Assembly (NCBI GenBank): GCA_030448105.1
Contig: JAUJNP010000012.1
Location: 8,961 to 72,960, forward strand
DNA from: Acidimicrobiales bacterium
GTDB taxonomy: Bacteria; Actinomycetota; Acidimicrobiia; Acidimicrobiales; Iamiaceae
Reading direction: 5' to 3'
DNA length: 64,000 nucleotides
The notes under the pieces were generated by a model that was not told the DNA's origin, made no database searches, and worked only from the letters and a program-made list of their open reading frames with translations. Below, piece by piece: positions 45,914 through 55,258 of this stretch. Position 1 is the stretch's first letter. Every line of letters starts with the position of its first letter. The position numbers and the translations under genes were made by a program.

Positions 45914-45978
45914 CTCGCTGCTGCGCAGCGAGAAACGCCGTGTGCCTGGTTCGCTCGCCTGCGGCTCGCTCATCAGGG
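45914..45978. repeat. Dispersed intergenic element, copy C, with hairpin
   Basis: A CTCGCTG...CAGCGAG hairpin (45914-45932) is followed by AAACGCCGTGTGCCTGG and TTCGCTCGCCTGCGGCTCGC, a diverged version of copies A and B. It covers the 3' end of the CBS gene and may stabilise or end its transcript. Confidence 0.45.
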
Positions 45979-46395
45979 CGCCGACGAGATGGCCTCGACC
46001 AGGTCGCCGACCTGGTCCTCGGGCAGGTTCTTGGCGATGTCGGCCTGGCTCACCATGCCGACCAGCTCCGTGCCGTCGATGACGGGCAGCCGGCGCACCT
46101 TGTGCTCCTTCATGGTGCGCAGCGCCTCCTGGACCGAATCGTCGGCGCCGATGGTGACGACCTCGGCCTGGTCGGCGATGTCGCTCACCGTGCAGGTCTG
46201 GGGGTCCTTGCCGGCGGCGAGGACCTTGATGACGATGTCGCGGTCGGTGACCATGCCCTGCAGGCGGCCGTCGTCACCGCAGACGGGCATGGCGCCCACA
46301 TCGGCGGAGGCCAGCCGCTCGGCCGCCTCCTGCACGGTGGTCTCGACCTTCAGCACCTCGGCGTTCGGGGTCATGATGTCTCGGGCGGTGGTCAT
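45973..46395 (-). CDS. Tandem CBS-domain protein
   Basis: 140 residues comprising two CBS motifs: ARDIMTPNAEVLKVETTVQEAAERLASADVG with GMVTDRDIVIKVLA, and VSDIADQAEVVTIGADDSVQEALRTMKEH with GMVSQADIAKNL. Such stand-alone pairs bind adenine nucleotides and sense energy state, resembling mycobacterial Hrp1. The ATG follows GAGGAGGG. A sigma-B-like promoter lies at 46428-46452, in keeping with a stress or dormancy role. Confidence 0.92.
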   Translation of the reverse strand: MTTARDIMTPNAEVLKVETTVQEAAERLASADVGAMPVCGDDGRLQGMVTDRDIVIKVLAAGKDPQTCTVSDIADQAEVVTIGADDSVQEALRTMKEHKVRRLPVIDGTELVGMVSQADIAKNLPEDQVGDLVEAISSAP

Positions 46396-46427
46396 GGGAC
46401 CCTCCTCGTGCTCGGGTTCTCGGCCCC

Positions 46428-46452
46428 CTACCCGGGCGCGGGGGTCAGAACC
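46428..46452 (-). promoter_or_regulatory. Sigma-B/F-type promoter for the CBS gene
   Basis: GGTT (46452-46449) and GGGTAG (46433-46428) are 15 bp apart on the minus strand, 33 bp upstream of the CBS start codon. Confidence 0.55.
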
Positions 46453-46555
46453 ACACGCAGGCCCGGGCGCCGTGCCCGCCGGCAGCCGGTAGGGTCGCAG
46501 CCCGAGCCGGGTCGTGGAGCCCAGGCCGCCGGTGGGAGGCGCCGTGGAGGTGTTC

Positions 46556-46699
46556 GTGACCGATCAGCCCGTGCACCCCGAGGAGCCGGCGGAGGGCGCC
46601 CCCGACCCGGACGAACCCGGTAGCGATCGACCGACGTCGCCCACCCCCGGTGGCCCCAGCACCGGGGAGGAGCCCGCCGAGCTCGCACTGCCGGTGTGA
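46556..46699 (+). CDS. Small acidic protein preceding glgE
   Basis: 47 residues from GTG 46556, which has GGAGGTG just upstream. It is rich in Pro, Glu and Asp (HPEEPAEGAPDPDEPG), with no recognisable domain and probably disordered. Its stop overlaps the glgE start as GTGA, so it may mainly act to couple or set translation of glgE. In-frame starts further upstream (46514, 46544) are possible. Confidence 0.5.
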   Translation: MTDQPVHPEEPAEGAPDPDEPGSDRPTSPTPGGPSTGEEPAELALPV

Positions 46700-48651
46700 G
46701 CCCCGGCGCCGAGCCCCGCCCGCTGCCGCGACGCGCCCCCTCCCGCGTCAGGGTCGAGGACCTGGCTCCGGCCGTGGCCTGCGGGCGCTGGCCGGTCAAG
46801 GCCACGGTGGGCGACACCATCGAGCTCAGCGCCGAGGTCATCCGCGACGGCCATGAGGTCCTCCGCGCCGAGCTGCGCTGGCGCCGGCCCGGTTGTGCGA
46901 GGTGGGAAGACACGCCGATGCGACCGGTCGACGCCGAGGTCGCCGGCGTGCGCTGGGCGGCCCCGCTCGGCCTCGACGCCCTCGGATCCTGGCACTGGGG
47001 CGTGCGGGCCTGGGCTGATCCGCTGGCCTCGTGGCGCCTGGAGCTGGCCCGCAAGGTCGATGCCGGCCAGGTGGACGTCACCCGCGAGCTGGCCGAAGGA
47101 GCCGGGCTGCTGGTGGCCGCCGCTCGCCGGGCCGACGGCGAGGCTCGGGCCACCATCTCGGCGGCAGCGGCGGTGGTGGGCGATGCCGGCCGCGCCGCGC
47201 GGGAACGGGTAGCTGCCGCCCTCGACCCCGCCGTCGCCGAGGCCGCCGACCGCCACCCAGACCGCTCCCGGGCCACCACCGTGGCTGCGCCCGCCCCCAT
47301 CGAGGTGGACCCCGTCGTGGCCCGCTTCGGTGCCTGGTACGAGCTGTTCCCCCGTTCCTGGGGCGGGCTCGACGGCGTGCGCCGGCGGCTGCCGGCCCTG
47401 GCCGAGCTCGGCTTCGACGTGCTCTACCTCCCCCCCATCCACCCCATCGGCCGCACCAACCGCAAGGGTCCCAACAACGCCCTGGTGGCGGCGCCCGACG
47501 ATCCCGGCAGCCCGTGGGCCATCGGCGACGCCACCGGCGGGCACACCGCCGTGCACCCCGACCTCGGCACCGTCGACGACGTCCGCGCCCTGGTGGCCGA
47601 GGCCCGGGACCTCGGGCTCGAGGTGGCGCTCGACTTCGCCATTCAGTGCTCGGCCGACCACCCCTGGCTCAGCGAGCACCCAGACTGGTTCCACCGCCGG
47701 CCCGACGGCAGCCTGAAGTACGCCGAGAACCCGCCCAAGGCGTACCAGGACATCTACAACGTCGACTTCGACTGCGCCGACTGGCAGGGGCTCTGGACGG
47801 CGCTACGTGAGGTGGTGCGGTTCTGGGTGGGCACCGGGGTGCGGGTGTTCCGCGTCGACAACCCCCACACCAAGCCGCTGCCGTTCTGGGAGTGGCTGAT
47901 CGCCTCGGTGCGGGCCGAGCACCCCGGGGTGGTCTTCCTGGCCGAGGCGTTCACCCGCCGGGCGATGATGCAGGCGCTGGCCCGGGTCGGCTTCAACCAG
48001 TCCTACACGTACTTCACCTGGAAGTCGGCCCGGTGGGAGCTGGCCGAGTACGTGACCGAGCTGGCCACCTCGGGCGAGCAGCTCTACTTCCGGCCCAACT
48101 TCTTCACGAACACCCCGGACATCCTGACCGACGAGCTCCAGCGGGGCGGCCCGGGCGCCTTCGCCAGCCGCCTGATCCTTGCCGCCACCCTGTCGCCCTC
48201 CTATGGCATCTACTCGGGCTACGAGCACTTCGAGGGCGTGGCCGTGCGCCCTGGCTCCGAGGAGTACCTCGACTCGGAGAAGTACGAGGCCAAGGCCCGC
48301 ACCCTCGACGGCCCGCTCCTCCCGTTGGTGGCCGACCTCAATCGCATCCGCCGCCAGAACCCGGCCCTGCAGCACCTGGACAACATCGCGTTCCTCGACA
48401 CCGGCAACGACCAGCTGCTCGGCTACGCCAAGCGCACCGGCGACAACTTGTTGCTCTGCGTCGTCTGCCTCGACCACCACTCGCCCCAGGAGGGCCTGGC
48501 GGTGGTGGCGCCCGACCTCGGGCTGCCGGCGAGCTACGACGTGTGCGACCTGCTGAGCGGCCAACGCTTCCGCTGGCAGGTCGGCGGCAACTACGTGCGC
48601 CTCGAGCCGGGGATGCGCCCCGCCCATGTGATGCGCGTGGAAGCCGGGTGA
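46696..48651 (+). CDS. glgE: Alpha-1,4-glucan:maltose-1-phosphate maltosyltransferase (GlgE)
   Basis: 651 residues. Extends alpha-glucan by maltose units taken from maltose 1-phosphate. An N-terminal beta-sandwich domain (VKATVGDTIELSAEVIRDGHEV) precedes the GH13 barrel: YELFPRSWGG, YLPPIHPIGRTNRKGPNN, FRVDNPHTKP (nucleophile Asp388), FLAEAFTR (acid/base Glu417), RPNFFTNTPDIL. The 29-residue nucleophile to acid/base spacing is as in the Streptomyces enzyme. First main gene of a four-gene operon with GTGA overlaps at every junction. Confidence 0.96.
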   Translation: MSPGAEPRPLPRRAPSRVRVEDLAPAVACGRWPVKATVGDTIELSAEVIRDGHEVLRAELRWRRPGCARWEDTPMRPVDAEVAGVRWAAPLGLDALGSWHWGVRAWADPLASWRLELARKVDAGQVDVTRELAEGAGLLVAAARRADGEARATISAAAAVVGDAGRAARERVAAALDPAVAEAADRHPDRSRATTVAAPAPIEVDPVVARFGAWYELFPRSWGGLDGVRRRLPALAELGFDVLYLPPIHPIGRTNRKGPNNALVAAPDDPGSPWAIGDATGGHTAVHPDLGTVDDVRALVAEARDLGLEVALDFAIQCSADHPWLSEHPDWFHRRPDGSLKYAENPPKAYQDIYNVDFDCADWQGLWTALREVVRFWVGTGVRVFRVDNPHTKPLPFWEWLIASVRAEHPGVVFLAEAFTRRAMMQALARVGFNQSYTYFTWKSARWELAEYVTELATSGEQLYFRPNFFTNTPDILTDELQRGGPGAFASRLILAATLSPSYGIYSGYEHFEGVAVRPGSEEYLDSEKYEAKARTLDGPLLPLVADLNRIRRQNPALQHLDNIAFLDTGNDQLLGYAKRTGDNLLLCVVCLDHHSPQEGLAVVAPDLGLPASYDVCDLLSGQRFRWQVGGNYVRLEPGMRPAHVMRVEAG

Positions 48652-49982
48652 CCGCCGCTGACGACGCCCTCCTCGCGTGGTTGGTCGAGCAGCGGTGGTT
48701 CGGCGCCAAGGGGCGCGCCGTGGCGCGGTCGGGGGTGGTGGCCGTGCCCCTCGCCGACGACCCTCCCCTCACCCTCGAGGTGATCACCCTGGAGCGTGCG
48801 GGCGCGACCGACAGGGCCGAACCCGACCGCTACCAGCTACTGGCCGGCGCACCGAGCGGCCTCGGGCCCGGGGCCGTCGAGCCGTCCGACGCCCTGGCCG
48901 ACCCCCGCGCCGCCGCCGCGCTGGTCGACCTCTTCCGCCAGCGGGCCACCCGGCGGGCGGGGAACGCGGCGGTCACCTTCTCGTGGGTCGACGGCCGCCC
49001 GCCGGTGCCGCCCGGGCCGGTGCGCCCCCTCGGCGCCGAGCAGTCGAACTCCTCGGTCGTGGTCGGCGGGACCCACGTGCTGAAGGTGTTCCGGCGCCTT
49101 CCCGCCGGCGAGAACCCCGAGCTGGAGGTGCTGCGCTTCCTCGACGCCCACGGCTTCGCCCACGCTCCCCGGTTGGCCGGGTGGTACAGCGTCGACGAGG
49201 ACGGTGGTGCCACCACGCTCGGGGTGGTGCAGGACCTCGTGGCCGACGGCCGCGACGGCTGGGAGCACACCCTCGAGGCCCTGGCCGGTGGGGACGCCCC
49301 GGCCGGCGCCGTGCTCGGCCCGCTGCGCTCCCTCGGCGTTGTGCTGGGCGAGCTCCACCGGGTGCTCGGGTCCGATCCCGACGACCCCGCCTTCGCCCCC
49401 GAGCCCGCTCCCCCCGGGGCCGCCGCCGAGGTGGCCCGGGCCGTGGCCGACGACGCGCGGCGCCTGCTGGCCGGTGCCGATCCCGGTGGCCCGGCGGGCC
49501 CGCTCGTCGGTCGAGCCCGAGACATTGGCGCCCTTGCCACCCGGCTGGCGGAGGGGGCCGACGGCGGATGCCTCATCCGCCACCACGGCGACCTCCACCT
49601 CGGCCAGACCCTGCGCACGCCCAACGGCTGGGTGATCCTCGACTTCGAGGGCGAACCGGCCCGCTCCCTCGCCGAGCGCCGGGCCCGCCGGTCCCCGCTG
49701 CGCGACGTGGCCGGCATGCTGCGCTCCTTCGCCTACGCGGCGGCGGCGAGGGCGCTCCCTGGCTGGGAGAGCGCGGCCCGGGCCGCCTTCCTCGACGGCT
49801 ACCTCGCCACCGTCGCCCCCGCCCTCCTGCCCGCCGACGGGCCTTCCGTGCGGCGCCTACTGGCCCTGCTGGAGCTGGAGAAGCTGGTCTACGAGCTGGG
49901 CTACGAGCTCGGCCACCGGCCCGACTGGGTGCCCATCCCCACCGCCGGTCTGCTCCGGCTGCTCGACGGAGCCAGCCGGTGA
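48648..49982 (+). CDS. mak: Maltokinase (Mak/Pep2)
   Basis: 444 residues. Makes maltose 1-phosphate, the GlgE donor, from maltose and ATP. The N-terminal cap domain has LLAWLVEQRWFGAKGR and SNSSVVVGGTHVLKVFRRL (ATP-binding Lys). The kinase core has the APH-like catalytic loop IRHHGDLHLGQTLR and VILDFEGEPARSLAERRARRSPLRDVAGMLRSFAYA, a Mak/TreS-Mak hallmark. The GTG overlaps glgE. No trehalose synthase is fused or adjacent, so maltose must come from elsewhere. Confidence 0.95.
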   Translation: MTAADDALLAWLVEQRWFGAKGRAVARSGVVAVPLADDPPLTLEVITLERAGATDRAEPDRYQLLAGAPSGLGPGAVEPSDALADPRAAAALVDLFRQRATRRAGNAAVTFSWVDGRPPVPPGPVRPLGAEQSNSSVVVGGTHVLKVFRRLPAGENPELEVLRFLDAHGFAHAPRLAGWYSVDEDGGATTLGVVQDLVADGRDGWEHTLEALAGGDAPAGAVLGPLRSLGVVLGELHRVLGSDPDDPAFAPEPAPPGAAAEVARAVADDARRLLAGADPGGPAGPLVGRARDIGALATRLAEGADGGCLIRHHGDLHLGQTLRTPNGWVILDFEGEPARSLAERRARRSPLRDVAGMLRSFAYAAAARALPGWESAARAAFLDGYLATVAPALLPADGPSVRRLLALLELEKLVYELGYELGHRPDWVPIPTAGLLRLLDGASR

Positions 49983-51829
49983 GGGCGACCCGGCGCCTCT
50001 ACGACCGCCTGGGCGCCCACCTCGCCACCGTGGACGGCACCCCCGGCGTGGACTTCTCGGTGTGGGCCCCGGCGGCCCGGTCGGTGCGGGTGGTCGGCGA
50101 CTTCAACGAGTGGGACGGCACCGGCGCCGAGCTGGCCCGCCGGGCCGAGTCGGGGATCTGGGAGCGGTTCGTGCCGGGCGCCACCGCCGGCCAGCGCTAC
50201 CGGTTCGAGATCACCACTGCCGGCGGTGAGGTGCTGGAGAAGGCCGACCCGATGGCCTTCCAGGCGGAGGCGCCCCCGGGCACCGCCTCGGTGGTCCACG
50301 CATCGCGCCACGTCTGGACCGACGACGCGTGGATCGCCAGGCGCACCCGCTCCGATCCGCAGGCGGCGCCCATCTCGATCTACGAGGTCCACCTAGGGTC
50401 GTGGCGCCGGAAGCTCGACGGCGGCGAGACCAACTACCGGGAACTGGCCGCCGAGCTGGCCGCCTACGTCGTCGAGATGGGCTTCACCCACGTGGAGCTG
50501 CTGCCGGTGATGGCTCACCCGTTCGGCGGCTCCTGGGGGTACCAGGTCACCTCCTACTTCGCTCCGTCGCCGGTGTGGGGCGATCCCGACGACCTCCGGG
50601 CCTTCGTCGACCACCTGCACGGCCAGGGCATCGGGGTGATCCTCGACTGGGTGCCGGCCCACTTCCCCCGCGACCCCTGGGCGCTGGCCCGCTTCGACGG
50701 CTCCCCCCTCTACGAGCACGAGGACCCTGGGCGGGCCGGCCACCCCGACTGGGGCACCCTGGTGTTCGACTACGGGCGCCCCGAGGTGCGGGACTTCCTG
50801 ATCTCCAACGCCCTGTTCTGGGTGGAGCGCTACCACGCCGACGGCATCCGGGCCGACGCGGTGGCGTCGATGCTCTACCTCGACTACTCCCGCCCGGCGG
50901 GCGGGTGGACGCCCAACCGCCTCGGTGGCCGGGAGGACCTCGACGCCGTCGACTTCGTGAGGGAGCTGAACGTCGAGCTGCACGCCGCCGCCCCCGGGGT
51001 GCTCTCGGTGGCCGAGGAGTCGACGGCCTGGCCCGGCGTGTCCCGACCGACCTACGGGGGCGGCCTCGGGTTCGGCTTCAAGTGGAACCTGGGGTGGATG
51101 CACGACACCCTCGCCTACTTCGCCCACCACCTCGCCGATCGGGCACCTGAGCACCACCGCCTCACCTTCGCCATGGTGTACGCCTACTCGGAGAACTTCG
51201 TGCTCCCCCTGTCCCACGACGAGGTGGTGCACGAGAAGCGGTCGCTGGTGAACAAGATGGCGGGCGACCGCGAGCAGCGCTTTGCCAACCTTCGCGCCCT
51301 GTACGGCCTCATGTGGGCCCACCCCGGCAAGAAGCTGCTGTTCATGGGGGGTGAGCTGGCCCAGGAGCGCGAGTGGAGCCACGAACGGTCCCTCGACTGG
51401 GACCTGCTGGGCGCGGCCGGTCACGCCGGCGTCCACGCCCTGGTGCGCGACCTCAACCGCGGCTACCGCGAGCGTCCCGCCCTCTGGAGCGCCGACTTCG
51501 AACCCGCCGGCTTCACCTGGCTGGCGGCCGACGACGCCGACGTCGGGGTCATCGCCTTCCTGCGCCACGCCGCCCACGGCGACGGGGTGCTGGCGTGTGC
51601 CGCCAGCCTGTCGGGCACCGCCCGCCCCGGCTACCGGGTGGGCCTGCCCCGGGGCGGCCGCTGGCGGGTGGTGCTCGACACCGACAGCCCGCGCTACGGC
51701 GGGGCCGGCACCACCGGCCGCCAAGGCGCCGTCACCGCCGAGGCCCTCCCGTGGCAGGGCGAGCCCCACTCCGCCCCCGTGGACCTGCCCCCGCTCGGCG
51801 TCCTCTGGCTCGAACCGAGCGAGCCGTGA
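49979..51829 (+). CDS. glgB: 1,4-alpha-glucan branching enzyme (GlgB, GH13)
   Basis: 616 residues, somewhat shorter than the roughly 730 of many GlgB proteins because the first N-terminal domain is missing. A CBM48 domain (VDFSVWAPAARSVRVVGDFNEWDG) precedes the barrel: ISIYEVHLGSWRR, HVELLPVMAHPFGGSWGYQV, GIRADAVASMLYLDYSR (nucleophile Asp293), LSVAEESTAWPGV (acid/base Glu346) and LPLSHDEVVHEKRSLV. It introduces alpha-1,6 branches into the GlgE product. GTGA overlap with mak. Confidence 0.96.
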   Translation: MRATRRLYDRLGAHLATVDGTPGVDFSVWAPAARSVRVVGDFNEWDGTGAELARRAESGIWERFVPGATAGQRYRFEITTAGGEVLEKADPMAFQAEAPPGTASVVHASRHVWTDDAWIARRTRSDPQAAPISIYEVHLGSWRRKLDGGETNYRELAAELAAYVVEMGFTHVELLPVMAHPFGGSWGYQVTSYFAPSPVWGDPDDLRAFVDHLHGQGIGVILDWVPAHFPRDPWALARFDGSPLYEHEDPGRAGHPDWGTLVFDYGRPEVRDFLISNALFWVERYHADGIRADAVASMLYLDYSRPAGGWTPNRLGGREDLDAVDFVRELNVELHAAAPGVLSVAEESTAWPGVSRPTYGGGLGFGFKWNLGWMHDTLAYFAHHLADRAPEHHRLTFAMVYAYSENFVLPLSHDEVVHEKRSLVNKMAGDREQRFANLRALYGLMWAHPGKKLLFMGGELAQEREWSHERSLDWDLLGAAGHAGVHALVRDLNRGYRERPALWSADFEPAGFTWLAADDADVGVIAFLRHAAHGDGVLACAASLSGTARPGYRVGLPRGGRWRVVLDTDSPRYGGAGTTGRQGAVTAEALPWQGEPHSAPVDLPPLGVLWLEPSEP

Positions 51830-53946
51830 CGTTCGCGGTGTGGCCCGGGCGGGCCTCTCCTCTCGGGGCCACGTGGGACGGCGAAGGGGTGAACTTCTCG
51901 CTGTTCTCCGAGCACGCCACCGGGGTCGAGCTGTGCCTGTTCGACGACGGCGACGGCGAGGTTCGCCTCCCCGTGACGGAGGTGACCGCCTTCCACTGGC
52001 ACTGCTACGTGCCAGGCATCGGTCCCGGGCAGCGCTACGGGTACCGGGTGCACGGCCCCTACGAGCCGACGGTGGGCCACCGCTTCAACCCGGCCAAGCT
52101 GCTGATCGACCCCTACGCGCGGGCGGTGGACGGCACCGTGCGCCCCGACGTCGCCAACCCCCTCCCCTACCTCCCCGACCGGTCCGACCTCGAGATCGAC
52201 ACCGAGGACGATGCGGCTGCCATGCCCCGCGGCGTGGTCGTCGACGACGCCTTCGACTGGGACGGCGACGAGCCTCTCCGCACCCCCTGGACCGACACGG
52301 TGATCTACGAGGTCCACGTGAAGGGCTTCACCCGCCGTCACCCCGGGGTACCCGAACACCTGCAGGGCACCTACGGCGGTCTCGGCTCCGAGGCCGCCAT
52401 CGCCCACCTGGTGGGCCTCGGGGTCACCGCCGTCGAGTTGATGCCGGTGCACCACATCGCCGACGAGAGCTTCCTGTTCGGCCGGGGCCTCACCAACTAC
52501 TGGGGGTACAGCTCCATCGCCTTCTTCGCCCCCTACGCCCTCTACGCCGCCACCGGTCGGCGCGGCGAGCAGGTGCGCGAGCTCAAGGCGATGGTGAAGG
52601 CGCTGCACCGGGCGGGCATCGAGGTGATCCTCGACGTCGTCTACAACCACACCGCCGAGGGCGACCACCGGGGGCCGATGCTCTCGTTCCGGGGGATCGA
52701 CAACGCGTCGTACTACCGGCTGGTGCCCGAGGAGCCCCGCCGCTACATGGACTTCACCGGCACCGGCAACTCCCTCAACGTGGTGAACCCCGGCGTGCTG
52801 CGGCTCGTCACCGACTCCCTGCGGTACTGGGTCACCGAGTGCCACGTGGACGGCTTCCGGTTCGACCTGGCCAGCACGCTGGCCCGCGAGTGCTACGACT
52901 TCGACCGCCTCTCGGGGTTCCTCGATGCCGTCCACCAGGACCCGGTCCTCTCGGAGGTGAAGCTGATCGCCGAGCCGTGGGACACCGGCCCCGGCGGGTA
53001 CCAGGTGGGCGACTTCCCGGCGCCCTGGAGCGAGTGGAACGGCGTGTACCGCGACGTCGTGCGCGACTTCTGGCGGGGCCGGGCGTCGGCCGCCGACCTG
53101 GCCGAGCGGGTGGCCGGCTCACGCGACCTCTACGCCCGCGACGGTCGCCGGCCGACCGCGTCGATCAACTTCGTCACCGCCCACGACGGCTTCACCCTCG
53201 CCGACCTGGTGGCCTACAAGGACAAGCACAACCAGGCCAACGTGGAGGGCCACGAGGGCGGCACCGACGACAACCGCTCCTGGAACTGTGGGGTGGAGGG
53301 GCCCACCGAGGACCCTGCGGTGGGTGCGCTCCGGGCCCGCCAGCAGCGCAACCTGCTGACCACGCTGCTGGTGTCCCAGGGCGTGCCCATGCTGCTCGGG
53401 GGGGACGAGCTGGGCCGAACCCAGCACGGCAACAACAACGCCTGGTGCCACGACACCGAGCTGTCCTGGCTCGACTGGGACCTCGACCACGGCAACCAGC
53501 GGCTGCTCCACTTCACCCGCCGGCTGATCGCGTTGCGCAGGGCCCATCCCGTCTTCCGGCGCGGCCGCTTCCTCGAAGGAGGCACGGTCACGGCGCCGAG
53601 CCTGCCCGACGCCTGGTGGTTCCGGGCCGACGGCCAGGAGATGACCGATGCCCAGTGGCACGACCCCCACCTGAGGGTGCTCGGCCTCTTCCTCAACGGT
53701 CACGCGCTGCCCGATCAGGGCCCGCGGGGCGAGCCCATCGCCGGCGACTCGTTACTCGTGCTGTTCAACGGCCACCCGGACGCCGTGACCTTCACGCTGC
53801 CGACCGCACACCTGGGCGGCCCCTGGACCCTCGCCCTCTCCACCGCCGAACCCGACGCCGCCGAGGGCGCCTCGACCCACCCCGCCGGTGGCCCGGTGCC
53901 CACGGTGGGCCACTCGGTGACGGTGCTGCGGGGCACCGGCCGCTGA
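51826..53946 (+). CDS. glgX: Glycogen debranching enzyme (GlgX/TreX, GH13)
   Basis: 706 residues. Hydrolyses alpha-1,6 branches. CBM48 domain (SPLGATWDGEGVNFSLFSEHATGVELCLFD) then the barrel: YEVHVKGFTRRHPGVPE, VELMPVHHIADE, ILDVVYNHTAEG, DGFRFDLASTLARE (nucleophile Asp347), LIAEPWDTGPGGYQVG (acid/base Glu), NFVTAHDGFTLADLVAY. C-terminal beta domain is intact. It overlaps glgB as GTGA, making a complete build, branch and trim cassette. Confidence 0.96.
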   Translation: MTFAVWPGRASPLGATWDGEGVNFSLFSEHATGVELCLFDDGDGEVRLPVTEVTAFHWHCYVPGIGPGQRYGYRVHGPYEPTVGHRFNPAKLLIDPYARAVDGTVRPDVANPLPYLPDRSDLEIDTEDDAAAMPRGVVVDDAFDWDGDEPLRTPWTDTVIYEVHVKGFTRRHPGVPEHLQGTYGGLGSEAAIAHLVGLGVTAVELMPVHHIADESFLFGRGLTNYWGYSSIAFFAPYALYAATGRRGEQVRELKAMVKALHRAGIEVILDVVYNHTAEGDHRGPMLSFRGIDNASYYRLVPEEPRRYMDFTGTGNSLNVVNPGVLRLVTDSLRYWVTECHVDGFRFDLASTLARECYDFDRLSGFLDAVHQDPVLSEVKLIAEPWDTGPGGYQVGDFPAPWSEWNGVYRDVVRDFWRGRASAADLAERVAGSRDLYARDGRRPTASINFVTAHDGFTLADLVAYKDKHNQANVEGHEGGTDDNRSWNCGVEGPTEDPAVGALRARQQRNLLTTLLVSQGVPMLLGGDELGRTQHGNNNAWCHDTELSWLDWDLDHGNQRLLHFTRRLIALRRAHPVFRRGRFLEGGTVTAPSLPDAWWFRADGQEMTDAQWHDPHLRVLGLFLNGHALPDQGPRGEPIAGDSLLVLFNGHPDAVTFTLPTAHLGGPWTLALSTAEPDAAEGASTHPAGGPVPTVGHSVTVLRGTGR

Positions 53947-53983
53947 GCCGGGGGCCTGGCGCACCACGGGTACGGTGACCGCC

Positions 53984-55258
53984 GTGCCCGCGGCCGCCGA
54001 CCCCGACGTGCTCCGGCTGCCGCCCGAGGCCAACGGCGTGCTGCCCAGCCAGATGCTCGAGGAGGCAGTGGCCCTCGGGTGGATCGACGGCGGCGACTAC
54101 AAGATCCCCCTGGCCAGCATCCAGCCGGCCAGCGTCGACCTGCGCCTCGGGCCGGTGGCCTACCGGATCCGCTGCAGCTTCCTCCCCGACGCCGAGTCGG
54201 TGGAGGACAAGGTGGCCGACCACATCATCGACGAGCTCAGCCTGCGCGACGACGGCGCCGTGCTGGAGACCAACCGGCCCTACCTGATCCCGCTCATCGA
54301 GAGCCTCGCCCTACCACCCCACGTGCGGGGCAAGGCCAACCCCAAGAGCTCGACCGGACGCCTCGACGTCTTCACCCGGATCATCACCGACCGCAGCTAC
54401 CGCTTCGACGAGGTCGCGCCCGGCTACACCGGCCGCCTCTACCTCGAGGTGGTGCCCCTCTCGTTCACCGTGCGGGTGCACGAGAAGCTGGCCCTCAACC
54501 AGCTCCGCCTGATGGTCGGCCACAGCTCCCTCACCGACGACGACGTGCGGGCCCGCCACCGCCAGGAGCCGTTGCTGTACCGCCACGGCACCCCGGTGCC
54601 CGACGACGCCCTCGCCACCGCCAACGGCCTCTTCCTCAGCCTCGACCTGGAGGGGGGCGAGGACCGTCGCATCGGCTACTGCGCCCGGCACCACGCTCCC
54701 CTGGTGGAGATGGGCGAGGTGGGCACGCACCGTCCCGACCGCTACTGGGAACCGGTCCACGGCGAGGACGGCGACCGCATCGTGCTCAACCCGGAGCGGT
54801 TCTACCTGCTGCTCTCGGACGAGAGCGTGTCCGTGCCCCCCGACCTGGCCGCCGAGATGACCGCCTACGACCCCACCAGCGGCGAGCTCCGCACCCACTA
54901 CGCCGGCTTCTTCGACCCCGGCTTCGGCTACGACCCCACCGGTGGCCTCAAGGGCTCGCGGGCCGCCCTCGAGGTGAGGGCCCACGACGTGCCGTTCATG
55001 ATCGAGCACCGCCAGAGGGTCTGCAAGCTCACCTTCGAGCACATGGTGGCCCCCCCGGAGCGCCTGTACGGGCAGGGCATCGGCTCGAACTACCAGGGCC
55101 AGTCCGAGACGCTGGGCAAGCACTTCCGCCCGCCGGCACCCCCGCCCGAACCTGCCCCCCGGCCCGTCCCCGTCACCGACCAGGCCAGCTTCACGTTCGC
55201 CGACGGCGACGCCGACGGCGTTTCCTCGCCTCCTGGAGCGGGCAGGGAGGGCTCGTGA
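53984..55258 (+). CDS. Two-domain dCTP deaminase (2'-deoxycytidine 5'-triphosphate deaminase)
   Basis: 424 residues. Converts dCTP to dUTP for thymidylate synthesis. The first dUTPase-like domain has PASVDLRLGPVAYRIRCSFLP, YLIPLIESLALPPHVRGKANPKSSTGRLDVFTRIITDRS and the barrel end ALNQLRLMVG; the second starts about residue 215 and has VPPDLAAEMTAYDPTSGELRTHYAGFFDPGFG. Single-domain Dcd is the usual form in actinobacteria; this tandem form is better known from proteobacteria. TACGGT (53971-53976) seven bases before GTG 53984 supports that leaderless start over GTG 53975. Confidence 0.9.
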   Translation: MPAAADPDVLRLPPEANGVLPSQMLEEAVALGWIDGGDYKIPLASIQPASVDLRLGPVAYRIRCSFLPDAESVEDKVADHIIDELSLRDDGAVLETNRPYLIPLIESLALPPHVRGKANPKSSTGRLDVFTRIITDRSYRFDEVAPGYTGRLYLEVVPLSFTVRVHEKLALNQLRLMVGHSSLTDDDVRARHRQEPLLYRHGTPVPDDALATANGLFLSLDLEGGEDRRIGYCARHHAPLVEMGEVGTHRPDRYWEPVHGEDGDRIVLNPERFYLLLSDESVSVPPDLAAEMTAYDPTSGELRTHYAGFFDPGFGYDPTGGLKGSRAALEVRAHDVPFMIEHRQRVCKLTFEHMVAPPERLYGQGIGSNYQGQSETLGKHFRPPAPPPEPAPRPVPVTDQASFTFADGDADGVSSPPGAGREGS

